Of a stretch of 64,000 nucleotides of DNA, positions 7,846 through 17,087 are shown in pieces. This DNA is from Arthrobacter sp. Soil736 (GTDB lineage Bacteria > Actinomycetota > Actinomycetes > Actinomycetales > Micrococcaceae), in the NCBI RefSeq assembly GCF_001428005.1, contig NZ_LMSB01000073.1:33654-97653 (forward strand), in the 5' to 3' direction. The notes under the pieces were generated by a model. The model was not told the origin of the DNA and did no database searches. It saw nothing but the letters and a program-made list of their open reading frames with translations. Numbering within the stretch: the first letter of the stretch is position 1; every line of letters starts with the position of its first letter. A program made the position numbers and the translations under genes.

Positions 7846-8262
7846 ATGTCTGAAGGGACCGGACTGATCAAGCGTTTTTACACGGAGGTAATCGAGGGCG
7901 GGAATCTTGCCCTCATTGATGAATTGTCGACGAATGACTTTGTCGATCACGAAGAGGGTCTTCCTGGACAACCGCCCGGCTTGGACGGAGTCCGGTACTT
8001 CGTGAATGCGGTGCGCACTGCGTTCCCGGACATCAAAGCCAAGGCGATCGAGCCGTACCTGGCGGACGGAGACATGGAAGCGTGCCACGTAATTCTCACG
8101 GGCACTCACCGCGGGGAGATGGCCGGCATTCCGGCAACGGGCAAGACTGTCGAGTTCGGCGGCACCGACATCATTCGCGTCGTGGACGGCAAGGTCGCCG
8201 AGCACTGGGGAACTACCGACAACATGAGGCTCATGCAGCAGATCGGCGCGATCCCCGAGTAG
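7846..8262 (+). CDS. SnoaL-like ester cyclase family protein
   Basis: 138 residues with the SnoaL/NTF2 cone fold pattern: NDFVDHEEGLPGQPPGLDGV, TAFPDIKAKAIEP, HRGEMAGIPATGKTVEF, DIIRVVDGKVAEHWGTTDN. This subfamily is annotated as ester cyclases after polyketide cyclases, but most members have no known substrate. GAGGAG lies ten bases before ATG. Its last 32 bases overlap the 3' end of the convergent serine hydrolase gene. Confidence 0.85.
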   Translation: MSEGTGLIKRFYTEVIEGGNLALIDELSTNDFVDHEEGLPGQPPGLDGVRYFVNAVRTAFPDIKAKAIEPYLADGDMEACHVILTGTHRGEMAGIPATGKTVEFGGTDIIRVVDGKVAEHWGTTDNMRLMQQIGAIPE

Positions 8263-9835
8263 CGGCGCGCATCCGGGCAAGCAGCCAAACCGTTCGGGGG
8301 ACCGGCCAGAGGAGGGCAAGCGCGAGCACCGGCCCGAGCGAGACTCCGACGTCGGGAAACTGGCGGACGATTACGGCCAGATGGGTGTCGAACCGGGCCG
8401 GGGCGTAGACCAGGCACAGCCACAGCGCAAAAGCGTCGAGGGCGAGCGCTGCGGCGCCCCCTGCCCACGGCACCCACCGCTTCCGGGCCGCGGCGGGTCT
8501 CCGGAGCAGAACGGCGAGGGCCAGCGCCAGGCTCGCCAGCTCCGCGAATAGCAGCGTCAGCGAGACCGCCCAGCTGTAGCGCTGGAGCCAGTCCTCCTGC
8601 ACTACCGTCGGCACCGGGGGCTGCCCGTGGAGGATCCGCAGGACGTTGGTGTCAATGGCTTTGAGCCGTGACGGGGCCGACGTGTCATTCGCGTTGATGA
8701 CCAGCGCGACGCCGAGTCGCGAGGCCGGAACCATGGCCTTGTAGGTGTGGCTGTTGCCCCATTCGCCTTGATGCTCCAGGAGCAGCGGCAAGGCTTTGTT
8801 TGCTTCGGCGGGCGGGGCTGCGGGGTCAACGGACTCCACGAGCGGACGCGTGAACCAGCCCATGGCGTAGCCTTTCGACTCGTCGATCTGCACCTGTGGC
8901 TTGAGCAGGGTTTCCACGCTTTCCGGCCGGAGGAAGGGGCGGTCACGGTACCGGCCCTCGTCCAGCAGGGCGGTCAGTTCGTGGCCGATGTCCTCGGCCG
9001 AAGAGTACATCGTGGAAGACGGCATTCCCGTGGTGGGGGCGGGTACATCGGTCTGGCGCCAGAACGCGCCAAACCACAGTGAATAGCCGGCAGCCGCATT
9101 GTCCGCGCTGGCTGCCGCGCGCGTCGTGTAACTGTGGGCCATCCCCAGGGGCTCGAAGACGTGTTCCTTCATGTAGTCCCCGAACGGCTGGCCGGAGACC
9201 GTCTGCACCAGGAGGCCCAGGATGTTGAAGTTGGCGCTGGCGTACCGGAATGCGTCACCCGGTGCCCCGGCCAGCGGTGAGCCAGACAGGGCGCGCACGC
9301 CTTCTTCGATGGCCTCCGGGCCCTGGGCGTCAGAGGCTTCGAAGGCCGTGTCCTTGGAGGCCATGCCGCTGGTCTGGTGGAGCAGATGGCGCACCGTGAT
9401 CTCAGCGGAGCGGCTGTCCCGCAAAGTGAACCAGGGCAGGTAGGTCCGCACCGGCTCATCCAGCCGCAGCCGGCCGGCCTCAACCTGCTGCATCACGGCC
9501 ATGGCGGTGAGGGGCTTGGTGGTTGAGGCCAGCAGCACCGGCGTCTGGGCCGTCATCGGCCTCCCCGAGTCGTCCGCGCGGCCGAACGCGGCAGAGTGCA
9601 CCTGCACGCCGTCCTTGACGACGACGACGGCAGCTCCCGGAAGTCCCATGGCGTCAATCTGCTCCCGCAGGAAGGCGTCCACCGCTTCGTAGGTTGGTTG
9701 CGGAGTGGCAGATCCGGTTGCCGGCGGTCCGGCAGGGTCTGCTGCGGGTGAGCCGAAGGCGCCGAGAACGCCCACAGCCAGGAAGCACGACAGAACAAAG
9801 CGCGACGACCGGGGGATCTTTCGGAGCGTCGTCAC
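8231..9835 (-). CDS. Membrane-anchored serine hydrolase (beta-lactamase class C fold)
   Basis: A 534-residue exported penicillin-binding-like hydrolase. A signal peptide (FVLSCFLAVGVLGAFG) leads into the class C fold with the SxxK motif in LLASTTKPLTAM. At the usual YxN position the sequence reads YASANFN, so the third residue is Ser rather than Asn. A C-terminal block of about four hydrophobic helices (VSLTLLFAELASLALALAV onward) anchors it. The GTG start overlaps the stop of the upstream membrane gene by four bases, so they are one operon. Likely an esterase or D-amino-acid peptidase; no resistance role can be inferred. Confidence 0.85.
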   Translation of the reverse strand: MTTLRKIPRSSRFVLSCFLAVGVLGAFGSPAADPAGPPATGSATPQPTYEAVDAFLREQIDAMGLPGAAVVVVKDGVQVHSAAFGRADDSGRPMTAQTPVLLASTTKPLTAMAVMQQVEAGRLRLDEPVRTYLPWFTLRDSRSAEITVRHLLHQTSGMASKDTAFEASDAQGPEAIEEGVRALSGSPLAGAPGDAFRYASANFNILGLLVQTVSGQPFGDYMKEHVFEPLGMAHSYTTRAAASADNAAAGYSLWFGAFWRQTDVPAPTTGMPSSTMYSSAEDIGHELTALLDEGRYRDRPFLRPESVETLLKPQVQIDESKGYAMGWFTRPLVESVDPAAPPAEANKALPLLLEHQGEWGNSHTYKAMVPASRLGVALVINANDTSAPSRLKAIDTNVLRILHGQPPVPTVVQEDWLQRYSWAVSLTLLFAELASLALALAVLLRRPAAARKRWVPWAGGAAALALDAFALWLCLVYAPARFDTHLAVIVRQFPDVGVSLGPVLALALLWPVPRTVWLLARMRAATRGSRRSAA

Positions 9836-10905
9836 ATCCTGCCTTCAACAACCCCGGCGTCCTGTGCGGAACGTGTGGCGGGGCCCCAGGAACTCAGGAG
9901 GGCAAGGCCCGCGGCGGCCGCTGCGCTGAGCACCACCGCCCCCAGCCAGAGCGATACTGGCCAGCGGATCCCGTCCGCCACCGCGTAGGCCGCCAGCTGG
10001 CCCGTCCACAGGAGCGCCGCGATTCCGGCTGTCACCGAGGGCAGCCGCCGGTCTACCCAAACTTTTGGCAGACGGGCAAGCAGCACGTCCGCCAAAATTG
10101 CGGCCGCAGTGGCTCCGGCAGCTCCGGCGACGGCGAAGGGGCGGAAGCCCACCATCGCGACGGGCAGCCAAGCGGCAGCTGCCACCAGCATGGTGACAAT
10201 CCCGCGGGCAGGGCGCCGGGAGGCGGAGAGCGTAAAGAGGAAGGGCGCAATGATCAACGCCGTAGTCAGCAGGTAACTGGTCAGGCTGATGACCACCGGC
10301 ATCTCCGACTGTAAGCGGCCAGGGGTGCCGACCGGCGTCGGGATGAAGAGGGCCGTCGGCCCGGGCCGGACGAAGGCGGAACAGTAGATGAGGAAAAAGG
10401 CTCCCAGCCCGGTCATCAGGACGACGGCGAACAGCGCCGCCGGGGTCCACTCCAAGTTTCCGGCGCGGCAGGCTGACCGGGCGCTTCGGACCGCGGTGCC
10501 CAGGATGAGGAAGAGGCTGAAGCCGAGCAACAGGTGCGTGGGACTGACCAGGGCATCCAGCGAGACTTCGATACCCAGAACTTCGTGCCACAGCAGGTCC
10601 AGGCCGCCGGCGACGGCGAAGAGGACCACCCCTACCGCCGTCCCGCGGTAGCCGGGCGGAACGGCCTGCGAGAGCGGCTGGCCGGGCCCCCGATTCCGCC
10701 AGATCACGGAGGCCGTCCACAGCGCCATGGCCACCATGCCGGAGTAGAGGGCCGCGTGCCATGGCGTAAAGAACGTCTCCAGGCTGGGGAGGTTCAGGTG
10801 CGCCCAGCCGTCCAGGAAGACGGCCAGCAGCAGCCAAACACCCAGGAGCTCTGTGACCAGGTCGCGGCGTCCGGTCGTCACAGAGTTGTCTGCCGTATCG
10901 AGCAT
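9832..10905 (-). CDS. Polytopic membrane protein, operon partner of the serine hydrolase
   Basis: 357 residues with about nine to ten hydrophobic segments (LGVWLLLAVFLDGWAHLNLP, THLLLGFSLFLILGTAV, AALFAVVLMTGLGAFFLIY and others). DGWAHLN, the motif WHAALYSGM and LLWHEVLGIEV place several His residues near helix ends. I do not recognise a named family. The start at 10905 (MLDTADN) is the simplest; it lacks a strong ribosome site. It is co-transcribed with, and overlaps, the serine hydrolase gene. Confidence 0.7.
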   Translation of the reverse strand: MLDTADNSVTTGRRDLVTELLGVWLLLAVFLDGWAHLNLPSLETFFTPWHAALYSGMVAMALWTASVIWRNRGPGQPLSQAVPPGYRGTAVGVVLFAVAGGLDLLWHEVLGIEVSLDALVSPTHLLLGFSLFLILGTAVRSARSACRAGNLEWTPAALFAVVLMTGLGAFFLIYCSAFVRPGPTALFIPTPVGTPGRLQSEMPVVISLTSYLLTTALIIAPFLFTLSASRRPARGIVTMLVAAAAWLPVAMVGFRPFAVAGAAGATAAAILADVLLARLPKVWVDRRLPSVTAGIAALLWTGQLAAYAVADGIRWPVSLWLGAVVLSAAAAAGLALLSSWGPATRSAQDAGVVEGRM

Positions 10906-11313
10906 CGTTGCCCACTTCCACGGAGCTGTTCGGTGAGGGGATGGTACTGCTCTGACCGGGGCGCTCACAAGGGAAGAACGACCGGTGAGCGGCGGGGCGT
11001 TAAACCTGATCCCATCCTGCGCCCTTGGGTTACGAGACGCTCCCCACCATCGGGATCGTACGGCGCTGAATGTTGAGGGTCCTGCCTGCCGCCTGCGATG
11101 GAAATACCTTCTTGCTGACATGGGCTGGGGCCAAGTCGCCGAAGGCCATCGCCTGGGACAGGTGTGGCAGGTACATACGTTGCCAGATGGCCCCTCCACT
11201 CGCAGGCCTTAGGGATCCCTTCTAATGTTCGGCGCCGGGGATGGGCGTTCGCGTTGACGAGACAGCTGCAGCGTCGTCACGTCATCATGTGGACCATGTT
11301 GAGGTCCAGCATC

Positions 11314-11958
11314 ATGGATGATTGTCGAGTGGAAAAACTGCCTGAGCTCATCGGACAAGCCTGGACCTCCGTCGGACTGCCCATCATCGTCGCGCTCCTG
11401 ACAACCATCGTTGTTGAAGCGTTCGCCAAGCCGCGCCTAGAGGCGCGGAAGGCACGTCTGATCAGGGATCGGCAGCAACTGGATGAACTCATCTACGCTT
11501 TTCAAAAAGTGTCTCTACTTGGATCATCCCTTCTGAGCCAGCCCCAAATGACCTCTCGATTCAAGGACATAGTCTCGTCGCAATTGGACGATTTTGTGGC
11601 TTCCATTGACGCTCTGCTGTCCTGCTTGTCGCGGTTGTCCCCGAAGTACGTGGGAAAGCATAAGACCCATATTGGAAGGACGGCCTCTTTTATGGGCTAT
11701 CTCAAGGGACTTGCTGTCAGTGCAAGGCAGAGCGAAGGTTCTGAACTGGAGGGGCTAAGGAGTGCGGTCGGCTATCTGGAGCGGTTTGATGTTTATTTCC
11801 TAGTGCATCTCGATTTCAAAGATAGCCAAGAGAAGTTGATCAAACGCCTTTTCTGGAAAAACTTCTCGGCCAAGGACTATGAGGTAGACGCCGAGATGGC
11901 TCTCGCGAAATGTGGGTTACGTCCTAAGCCAAGCGCAACGCCAACATCAAACATCTGA
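11314..11958 (+). CDS. Hypothetical protein with one N-terminal membrane helix
   Basis: 214 residues: one hydrophobic helix near residues 18-32 (VGLPIIVALLTTIVVEAF), then a long charged, largely alpha-helical domain (KPRLEARKARLIRDRQQLDEL). Base composition is clearly lower in GC than the neighbours and Lys/Phe-richer toward the C terminus (KLIKRLFWKNFSAKDYE), consistent with acquisition. The start at 11314 is preferred because GAGG lies nine bases upstream; earlier in-frame ATGs at 11287 and 11296 lack one. Small membrane-anchored proteins of this shape are common in accessory regions; function unknown. Confidence 0.6.
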   Translation: MDDCRVEKLPELIGQAWTSVGLPIIVALLTTIVVEAFAKPRLEARKARLIRDRQQLDELIYAFQKVSLLGSSLLSQPQMTSRFKDIVSSQLDDFVASIDALLSCLSRLSPKYVGKHKTHIGRTASFMGYLKGLAVSARQSEGSELEGLRSAVGYLERFDVYFLVHLDFKDSQEKLIKRLFWKNFSAKDYEVDAEMALAKCGLRPKPSATPTSNI

Positions 11959-12575
11959 CAGCTTATTGGTACGACCACATTTTGGCTTCCCCCAGAGTGA
12001 TGTTGCCCCGTGCCTTCGGAAGTAGGAAGAACAGAATTGGCGCTGTCTCACCTCGGCGGGCGGGATTTGCACCACGGCCCCCTGTTTGCGGGGATGAAGG
12101 CACAATGTGTTTGTCATCGGCGCTGAACACGTACATCCCGTAGCTTCCTTTGTCGGTATTGACCTTCGGGGAGCCGCATCGCGCTCGAGGTCAGGGCCAT
12201 TGGGCGTTGGTAGACGGCGCTCAAGGTTGCCAGGCTTAGCAGAGTGCCTCAATTCACCTGACCTAACCAGTCCCGGAAGTCCTTGAGTGCTGGGCCCTAG
12301 ATGATCTTTCAACCGCGGCCGCCAGCTCCCAGACGTTGAGGGAGGCACTAAATGGCGGCAACGCGCCGGAGTGCCGGAGTTCTGAGGCGGCGGTCAGGGC
12401 GCCGGTCGGCAATCGGCCGCGCGTCGGTACAGTCGGTGAGAGAGTCTTGCAAAGGCTCCATTCACGGAACTCGTGGAGCACGTAGCGCTGTTGGCGATGC
12501 AATGCGCTCGCGGCCGCAGCGCCTCAAATGTCACCAAGTTCGTGGCGAAACGGCCCGGTGCGTAAGACTGTTGCC
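11959..12575. other. Intergenic stretch, no supported gene
   Basis: Just over 600 bases between the hypothetical gene and the MFS transporter. The open frames here have random-looking, Arg-rich composition and no family motifs. I see no RNA structure or repeat. The last 50 bases must carry the transporter promoter, but I cannot point to clear hexamers. Confidence 0.4.
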
Positions 12576-13940
12576 GTGAGCAACACTTCCCGCGCCGGCC
12601 TCGCGGTGGCCGGACTTAGCCTCGGCACTTCGCTGAACCCGCTGAACTCATCGATGATCGCCGTCGCCCTGGTGGTGCTGCGCCAGGATTTCAGGCTCGA
12701 CGTCGCCACGGTCACCTGGGTGATCACCGCCTTCTACATCACCTCGGCCGCGGGCCAGCCGCTGATGGGGCGGCTGGCTGACAGGTTCGGGCCGCGGCGG
12801 CTCTTCATGCTCGGCATGGCGCTGGTGGTGGTGTCCTGCGCGCTGGCGCCCTTTTCGCCCAACTTCGTGTTCGTCTGCGTCGCCCGCGCGCTCATGGCGC
12901 TGGGGACGGCGACGGCGTACCCGAGCGCCGTCGTCATGGTCGGTGTCCTGGCCAGGCAGGCGAACTCGACGTCCACCCGGCCGCTGGGGCGTATCCAGAT
13001 GGCCAACACGTCCGGGGCGGCGGTCGGCCCGGTGGTGGGCGGGCTGCTGGTGAGCCTGGTGGGCTGGGAGGCGCTGTTCCTGATCAACGTGCCGCTGGCG
13101 CTGGCCGCCCTGTTCATCGTGCGGAGGGTCGCCCCTGCGGACCACGCGCGGGAGCAGGGCAGTGTGGCCAGCCTGCTGCGCGACTCGGACATCCCCGGCA
13201 TCCTGGCATTTGTGGGCGGCATGGTGCTGCTGCTCATGGGGCTGCTGGATGCGCTGCCCGGGCTCCGTTGGTGGCTGCTGGGCGGCGCCATGGTTCTGGC
13301 CGTGCTGTTTGCCTGGCGCGAGCTGAGCTTCGGCCGGCCGTTCCTGGACCTGCGACTGCTCGGCAGGAACCGGCCGCTGCTGCTGGTATATCTGGGCTTC
13401 GTGGTGTTCAGTGCGGTCTACTACTTCGCGTTCTTCGGGCTGCCCCAGCTGCTGCAGGAGGCCGCGGGCTACGACCCCGGCCTGGTGGGCGTGCTGATGC
13501 TGCCGCTGGCAGCTATGTCCGTGGTCATCACACCGCTCGCCGTGCGCGCGATCGACCGGTTCGGCGTGCGGCGGGTGCTGATTGCCGGCGTCGTGCTGCT
13601 GACCGTGGCGGCAGCGGCGCTCTGGCTGCTCACGGCGTCGTTCGCCGTCCTGCTGGTGCTCGCCCTCACTGCCTTGATGGGAGTGCCCTACGGTTCGGTG
13701 AGCATCGCCTCCAACCAGGGGCTGTACCTTTCCGCGGCGCCGCAGGACAGGGGTGTGGCCGCCGGGATCTTCCAGACCTGCCGGTACGTCGGGGCCATCG
13801 GCGCCACCGTGATGATCGGCATCTTCTACGGCAACGGGGTGAACCAGGAGAACTGGGGCCGCATGGTCCTGGTCATGCTGGGCCTCTGCGCGGTGACGTT
13901 CGTGGTGGCGCTGCTGTGGCGGGAGCGGAAGGCGGGGTAG
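12576..13940 (+). CDS. MFS drug-exporter-like transporter
   Basis: About 454 residues with the helix pattern of the major facilitator superfamily, drug:H+ antiporter type: LNSSMIAVALVVLRQDF at the first helix, the loop motif GRLADRFGPRRLF between helices 2 and 3, and SGAAVGPVVGGLLVSLVGWE resembling antiporter motif C. The GTG start at 12576 (MSNTSRAGL) is chosen over the upstream ATG because the first helix follows directly. Fragments of a close paralogue occur at 23576-23673 (3' end) and 54510-54636 (5' end), so at least one other copy existed. It converges with the GAF gene 26 bases away. Confidence 0.85.
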   Translation: MSNTSRAGLAVAGLSLGTSLNPLNSSMIAVALVVLRQDFRLDVATVTWVITAFYITSAAGQPLMGRLADRFGPRRLFMLGMALVVVSCALAPFSPNFVFVCVARALMALGTATAYPSAVVMVGVLARQANSTSTRPLGRIQMANTSGAAVGPVVGGLLVSLVGWEALFLINVPLALAALFIVRRVAPADHAREQGSVASLLRDSDIPGILAFVGGMVLLLMGLLDALPGLRWWLLGGAMVLAVLFAWRELSFGRPFLDLRLLGRNRPLLLVYLGFVVFSAVYYFAFFGLPQLLQEAAGYDPGLVGVLMLPLAAMSVVITPLAVRAIDRFGVRRVLIAGVVLLTVAAAALWLLTASFAVLLVLALTALMGVPYGSVSIASNQGLYLSAAPQDRGVAAGIFQTCRYVGAIGATVMIGIFYGNGVNQENWGRMVLVMLGLCAVTFVVALLWRERKAG

Positions 13941-13966
13941 GCAGCTCCGCTCCAGGCGTTGATTGC

Positions 13967-14479
13967 CTACCCACTCGTGTAACTTTCCAGCTCCGTCAAT
14001 GCGTCGACCAGTCCGGTAGCCAGGTTCTCGGCGTCGCTGACGCTTCGCTGGGTGTAGGAGCCCTTGCTCCCCAGCAGGTTCAGGCAGCCGAGGAAGACGC
14101 CGTCTCTCGCCACCACTGCGTTGATCGCGGCTTCCAGATGCAACGCGCCCAGCATGTCCTGGTGCTCGAAGGCATCCGAATCCAGCGCATCTTCATCCTC
14201 GGCCAGGAACGATTCCAACCCCACCACGCACCTGCGTGTCCAGTCTGCTCCCAGGGCGCTGGAAATACCGCCGATGCGGTAGAGCCTGGGCATGTTGGAA
14301 TAGACGCGGACCAGATCGCGGGTTGAGGGGCGCCACAACGAGACCGTGATCAGCCGCCCGCCGACCAGCCGGGTCGCGGCGCCGGCCACGGATTCCAAGG
14401 CGAGGGCCGCTCCGGTGGGAACGGTGAGCTGCGCAAGGCTCTCGGTGATGGGCTCGAGGTCGGCGGGCTCCTGCTTCAC
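13967..14479 (-). CDS. GAF-domain protein
   Basis: 170 residues with a single GAF-like sensory fold: an N-terminal helix, RLITVSLWRPSTRDLVRVYSN, YRIGG, a central RRCVVGLESFLAED and INAVVARDGVFLGCLNLLG. No output domain is attached, as in the free-standing GAF proteins of this subgroup. The start overlaps the stop of the EamA transporter gene by four bases (ATGA), so the two are co-transcribed and the protein may sense the transported solute. Ligand unknown. Confidence 0.7.
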   Translation of the reverse strand: MKQEPADLEPITESLAQLTVPTGAALALESVAGAATRLVGGRLITVSLWRPSTRDLVRVYSNMPRLYRIGGISSALGADWTRRCVVGLESFLAEDEDALDSDAFEHQDMLGALHLEAAINAVVARDGVFLGCLNLLGSKGSYTQRSVSDAENLATGLVDALTELESYTSG

Positions 14480-15369
14480 GGCACCAGCCTCAATTCCTTC
14501 ATTTCGGACGCCGGCGGTGTCGACCGGGAGAGGAGTATGACGCCCGCCAGGGCTGCAGCACCGCCGATCAAGGACGCGCCCGTGGGCACTTCAGCCAGCA
14601 AACCCCAGCCAAGTAGCAGGGAAATCACGGGGACCACGTAGAGCAGGGCGCCGCCCTCCGCGACGCTGGTCCGCGCCAGCGAGATGTTCCAGAAAGCGTA
14701 GGCGACGGCGGTGCTGACCACCACCAGGACGAAAAGCGCCGCCCACGAGGTCGGGCTGAACCTGGTCGGGTCGACATTGAACGTCGCAGTAGGCAGGGTG
14801 ACCAGGCCGCCGATGACGCAGCCCCAGAACACAACTTCGACTGGTGGAATTCCCTTAAAGAGCGGCTGCTGGACGATGAGGAACACCGACAGCACCAGCG
14901 CAGCGGCCACGATGTACATCGCGTCGCCGTTGAAGCCGACGGCGCTGCTGTCCCCGAGCGTAATAATCACCACGCCCGCCACAGCAACAAGGATCCCCAC
15001 ATAGCCAAGCCGCGTAGTCCGTTCCTTGAGGATCAGGTAGCCGAGCATAAAGGCGAACACGGGGGAGATGTTCAGAAGCAGGCTGGTTGTACCCGCGGGG
15101 ACGGTGGCCTGCCCCAAGTTCAGCAACAGTCCGTAGCCGGCGTAGCCAAGAAGCCCGGCCAACAGCATGCGCGGGACGTCCCGGCGGGTCAGCGCCAGCC
15201 GCTTCCGCCGGAACAGCAGGAAAATGCCAAGGACGACGGCGGCGCCCAGAAAGCGGACCGGCGTCAGGTCCTGGGGTGAAAGTACCTTCAGTGACTCCCT
15301 GGTCGCTACGTACGTAGGCGCCGAAGTGAGGACCATCAGCACATCTGGTCTTCGGTACCATCCCGTCAC
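14476..15369 (-). CDS. EamA/DMT-family transporter
   Basis: 297 residues with the ten-helix, two-repeat EamA layout: LSPQDLTPVRFLGAAVVLGI, NLGQATVPAGTTSLLLNISPVF and YLILKERTTRLGYVGILVAV in repeat 1; VSTAVAYAFWNISLARTSVAEG, ALLYVVPVISLLLGW and GGAALAGVILL in repeat 2. Helix 1 is poor: the usual WG(S/T)xFV motif reads TSAPTYVATRES. The start is GTG at 15369. A metabolite or drug exporter; substrate unknown. Downstream partner is the GAF protein. Confidence 0.8.
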   Translation of the reverse strand: MTGWYRRPDVLMVLTSAPTYVATRESLKVLSPQDLTPVRFLGAAVVLGIFLLFRRKRLALTRRDVPRMLLAGLLGYAGYGLLLNLGQATVPAGTTSLLLNISPVFAFMLGYLILKERTTRLGYVGILVAVAGVVIITLGDSSAVGFNGDAMYIVAAALVLSVFLIVQQPLFKGIPPVEVVFWGCVIGGLVTLPTATFNVDPTRFSPTSWAALFVLVVVSTAVAYAFWNISLARTSVAEGGALLYVVPVISLLLGWGLLAEVPTGASLIGGAAALAGVILLSRSTPPASEMKELRLVP

Positions 15370-15509
15370 AATGTGGGCCTTCCAGGTGAAATGGCCCGTT
15401 GTTTCAGGGCTGTAAATTTATCGGCGAGCTATTGCTCTCTCAGACGATTTATTCGTACAGTACATGAATTAGCTCGTTCACAAAAGCAAAAAGCGAAGGA
15501 TTCAGCACG

Positions 15510-17087
15510 ATGGATTCAAGGATCGAAGCATCATCAGGGCGGCTGTCACGGCGCACCCTCCTCGCCGGTTCGGCGTTGCTGTTGGCCCCCGCGGTCCTCG
15601 CGGCTTGCGGGGTCAGCAAGTCGCCGTCGACAGCCGGTGCTGCTACCGGAACCGCCCGCCAGGGCGGCACGTTGCGCATTGCCCGCCCGCCGGCGTCGAA
15701 AGCCGAAACCCTGGACCCGGCAAGCTCCCTTTCCGCCTATGAATACCTGGGCGCCCTCTACAACCGCCTCGTCAAGCTTTCGCCCACAGGCGAGATCCTT
15801 CCGGACCTGGCCGAATCATGGTCGCTGTCAGCCGATGCCAAGACCTGGACCTTCCTGCTGCGCAAGGGAGTGACCTGGCACGACGGCAAGTCGTTTACGG
15901 CGAAGGACGTCATATTCTCCATTCAGCACATCCTCGATCCCGCCACAAAGTCCCCGCAGGCAGGGGTGCTTTCGCCGTTCGTTGACGGCAACTCGATCAC
16001 CGCCCGGGACGCCAACACCGTGGTCTTCGCGCTGAAGTCCCCGAACGCCGAATTCGCCAGCCTGCTGACCGGCTACAACTGCTACATCATCCCCGCGGGG
16101 TCCGCGGCCACCATCGGCGCCAGCGGCATCGGCACCGGCCCGTTCAAGCTGAAGAGCTTCACGGCTGCCGGACCCGGCGCTGTCGTGCGGAACGAGAACT
16201 ACTTCGGCGACAAGCCCAAGCTGGACAGCATCGAGTTTTCCTCCATCGCCGATACCCAGGCACGCGTGAACGCCCTGCTGGCCGGACAGGTCGACCTCAT
16301 CGCCCAGACCAACCTGGACTTCGCCACCGCCAAAACGGTCTCCGCCTCGTCCGTGGCGACGGTTTCCAGCGTCAAGAACGCGCAGTGGTACCCGGTACCC
16401 ATGCTCAACACCAGCGAGCAGTTCAAGGATGCGGACATCCGCCGCGCCTTCGCCCACGCCTACAACCCGGACGAGGTCTTCAAGCTCGCGGTGCAAGGCA
16501 ACGGGACCATCGCACACAACAACCCGGTGCCGCCCACGGAGGCCTACTACCTCGACTACGGCCTGGGCTATGACCCGGACAAGTCGAAGTCCCTGCTCAA
16601 GGCCAAGGGTTTCAGCAGCTTTGATGTGCCGATCTACACCTCCAGCTACGACCCCGTCCTGTCCCCGCTGGCCCTGGCCCTGCAGAGCTCCATGAAGTCC
16701 GCCAACATCAACCTGTCGGTGACCAACTCACCCGCGGATTCCTACTTCACAGATGTCTGGATGAAGAAGCCGCTGATGACCACCTACTGGTACACGGGCC
16801 GGCCGATCGACCAGTTGCTGAACCAGATCTTCCGCACCGGCTCCTCCTACAACGAGACCGCCTACTCCAACGCGACCTTCGACCAGACGCTGGACGCGGC
16901 CCGCGCCACGGTGGACGCCGGCAAGCGCAAGACGCTCTACCAGGATGCCCAGAAGATCCTGATCGACGACGGCGGCTCCCTGACTCCCTTCTTCTCCGAC
17001 CGCATCACCGGGCTGAGCAAGAAGGTCGTCAACTACAGCGAGCACGGTTTCGAGTTCGACTACATCAACATCGGGCTGCTGGCCTAA
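15510..17087 (+). CDS. ABC transporter solute-binding lipoprotein, peptide family 5
   Basis: First gene of a five- or six-gene uptake operon. 525 residues. The N terminus has both a twin-arginine motif (LSRRTLLAGSALLL) and a lipobox (VLAAC), so it should be folded, exported by Tat and lipid-anchored. The SBP_bac_5 body follows: QGGTLRIARPP, YEYLGALYNRLVKLSPTGEI, DLAESWSLSADAKTWTFLLR and KGVTWHDGKSFTAKDVIFSI. It binds oligopeptides or similar solutes and passes them to the two permeases. Its stop overlaps the first permease start (TAATG). AAGGA lies about a dozen bases before ATG. Confidence 0.92.
   Translation: MDSRIEASSGRLSRRTLLAGSALLLAPAVLAACGVSKSPSTAGAATGTARQGGTLRIARPPASKAETLDPASSLSAYEYLGALYNRLVKLSPTGEILPDLAESWSLSADAKTWTFLLRKGVTWHDGKSFTAKDVIFSIQHILDPATKSPQAGVLSPFVDGNSITARDANTVVFALKSPNAEFASLLTGYNCYIIPAGSAATIGASGIGTGPFKLKSFTAAGPGAVVRNENYFGDKPKLDSIEFSSIADTQARVNALLAGQVDLIAQTNLDFATAKTVSASSVATVSSVKNAQWYPVPMLNTSEQFKDADIRRAFAHAYNPDEVFKLAVQGNGTIAHNNPVPPTEAYYLDYGLGYDPDKSKSLLKAKGFSSFDVPIYTSSYDPVLSPLALALQSSMKSANINLSVTNSPADSYFTDVWMKKPLMTTYWYTGRPIDQLLNQIFRTGSSYNETAYSNATFDQTLDAARATVDAGKRKTLYQDAQKILIDDGGSLTPFFSDRITGLSKKVVNYSEHGFEFDYINIGLLA

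Noticed and set aside
12352..12579. Small Arg-rich plus-strand frame in the gap before the MFS gene
   Set aside because: Random-looking composition, no ribosome site and no relation to any family.
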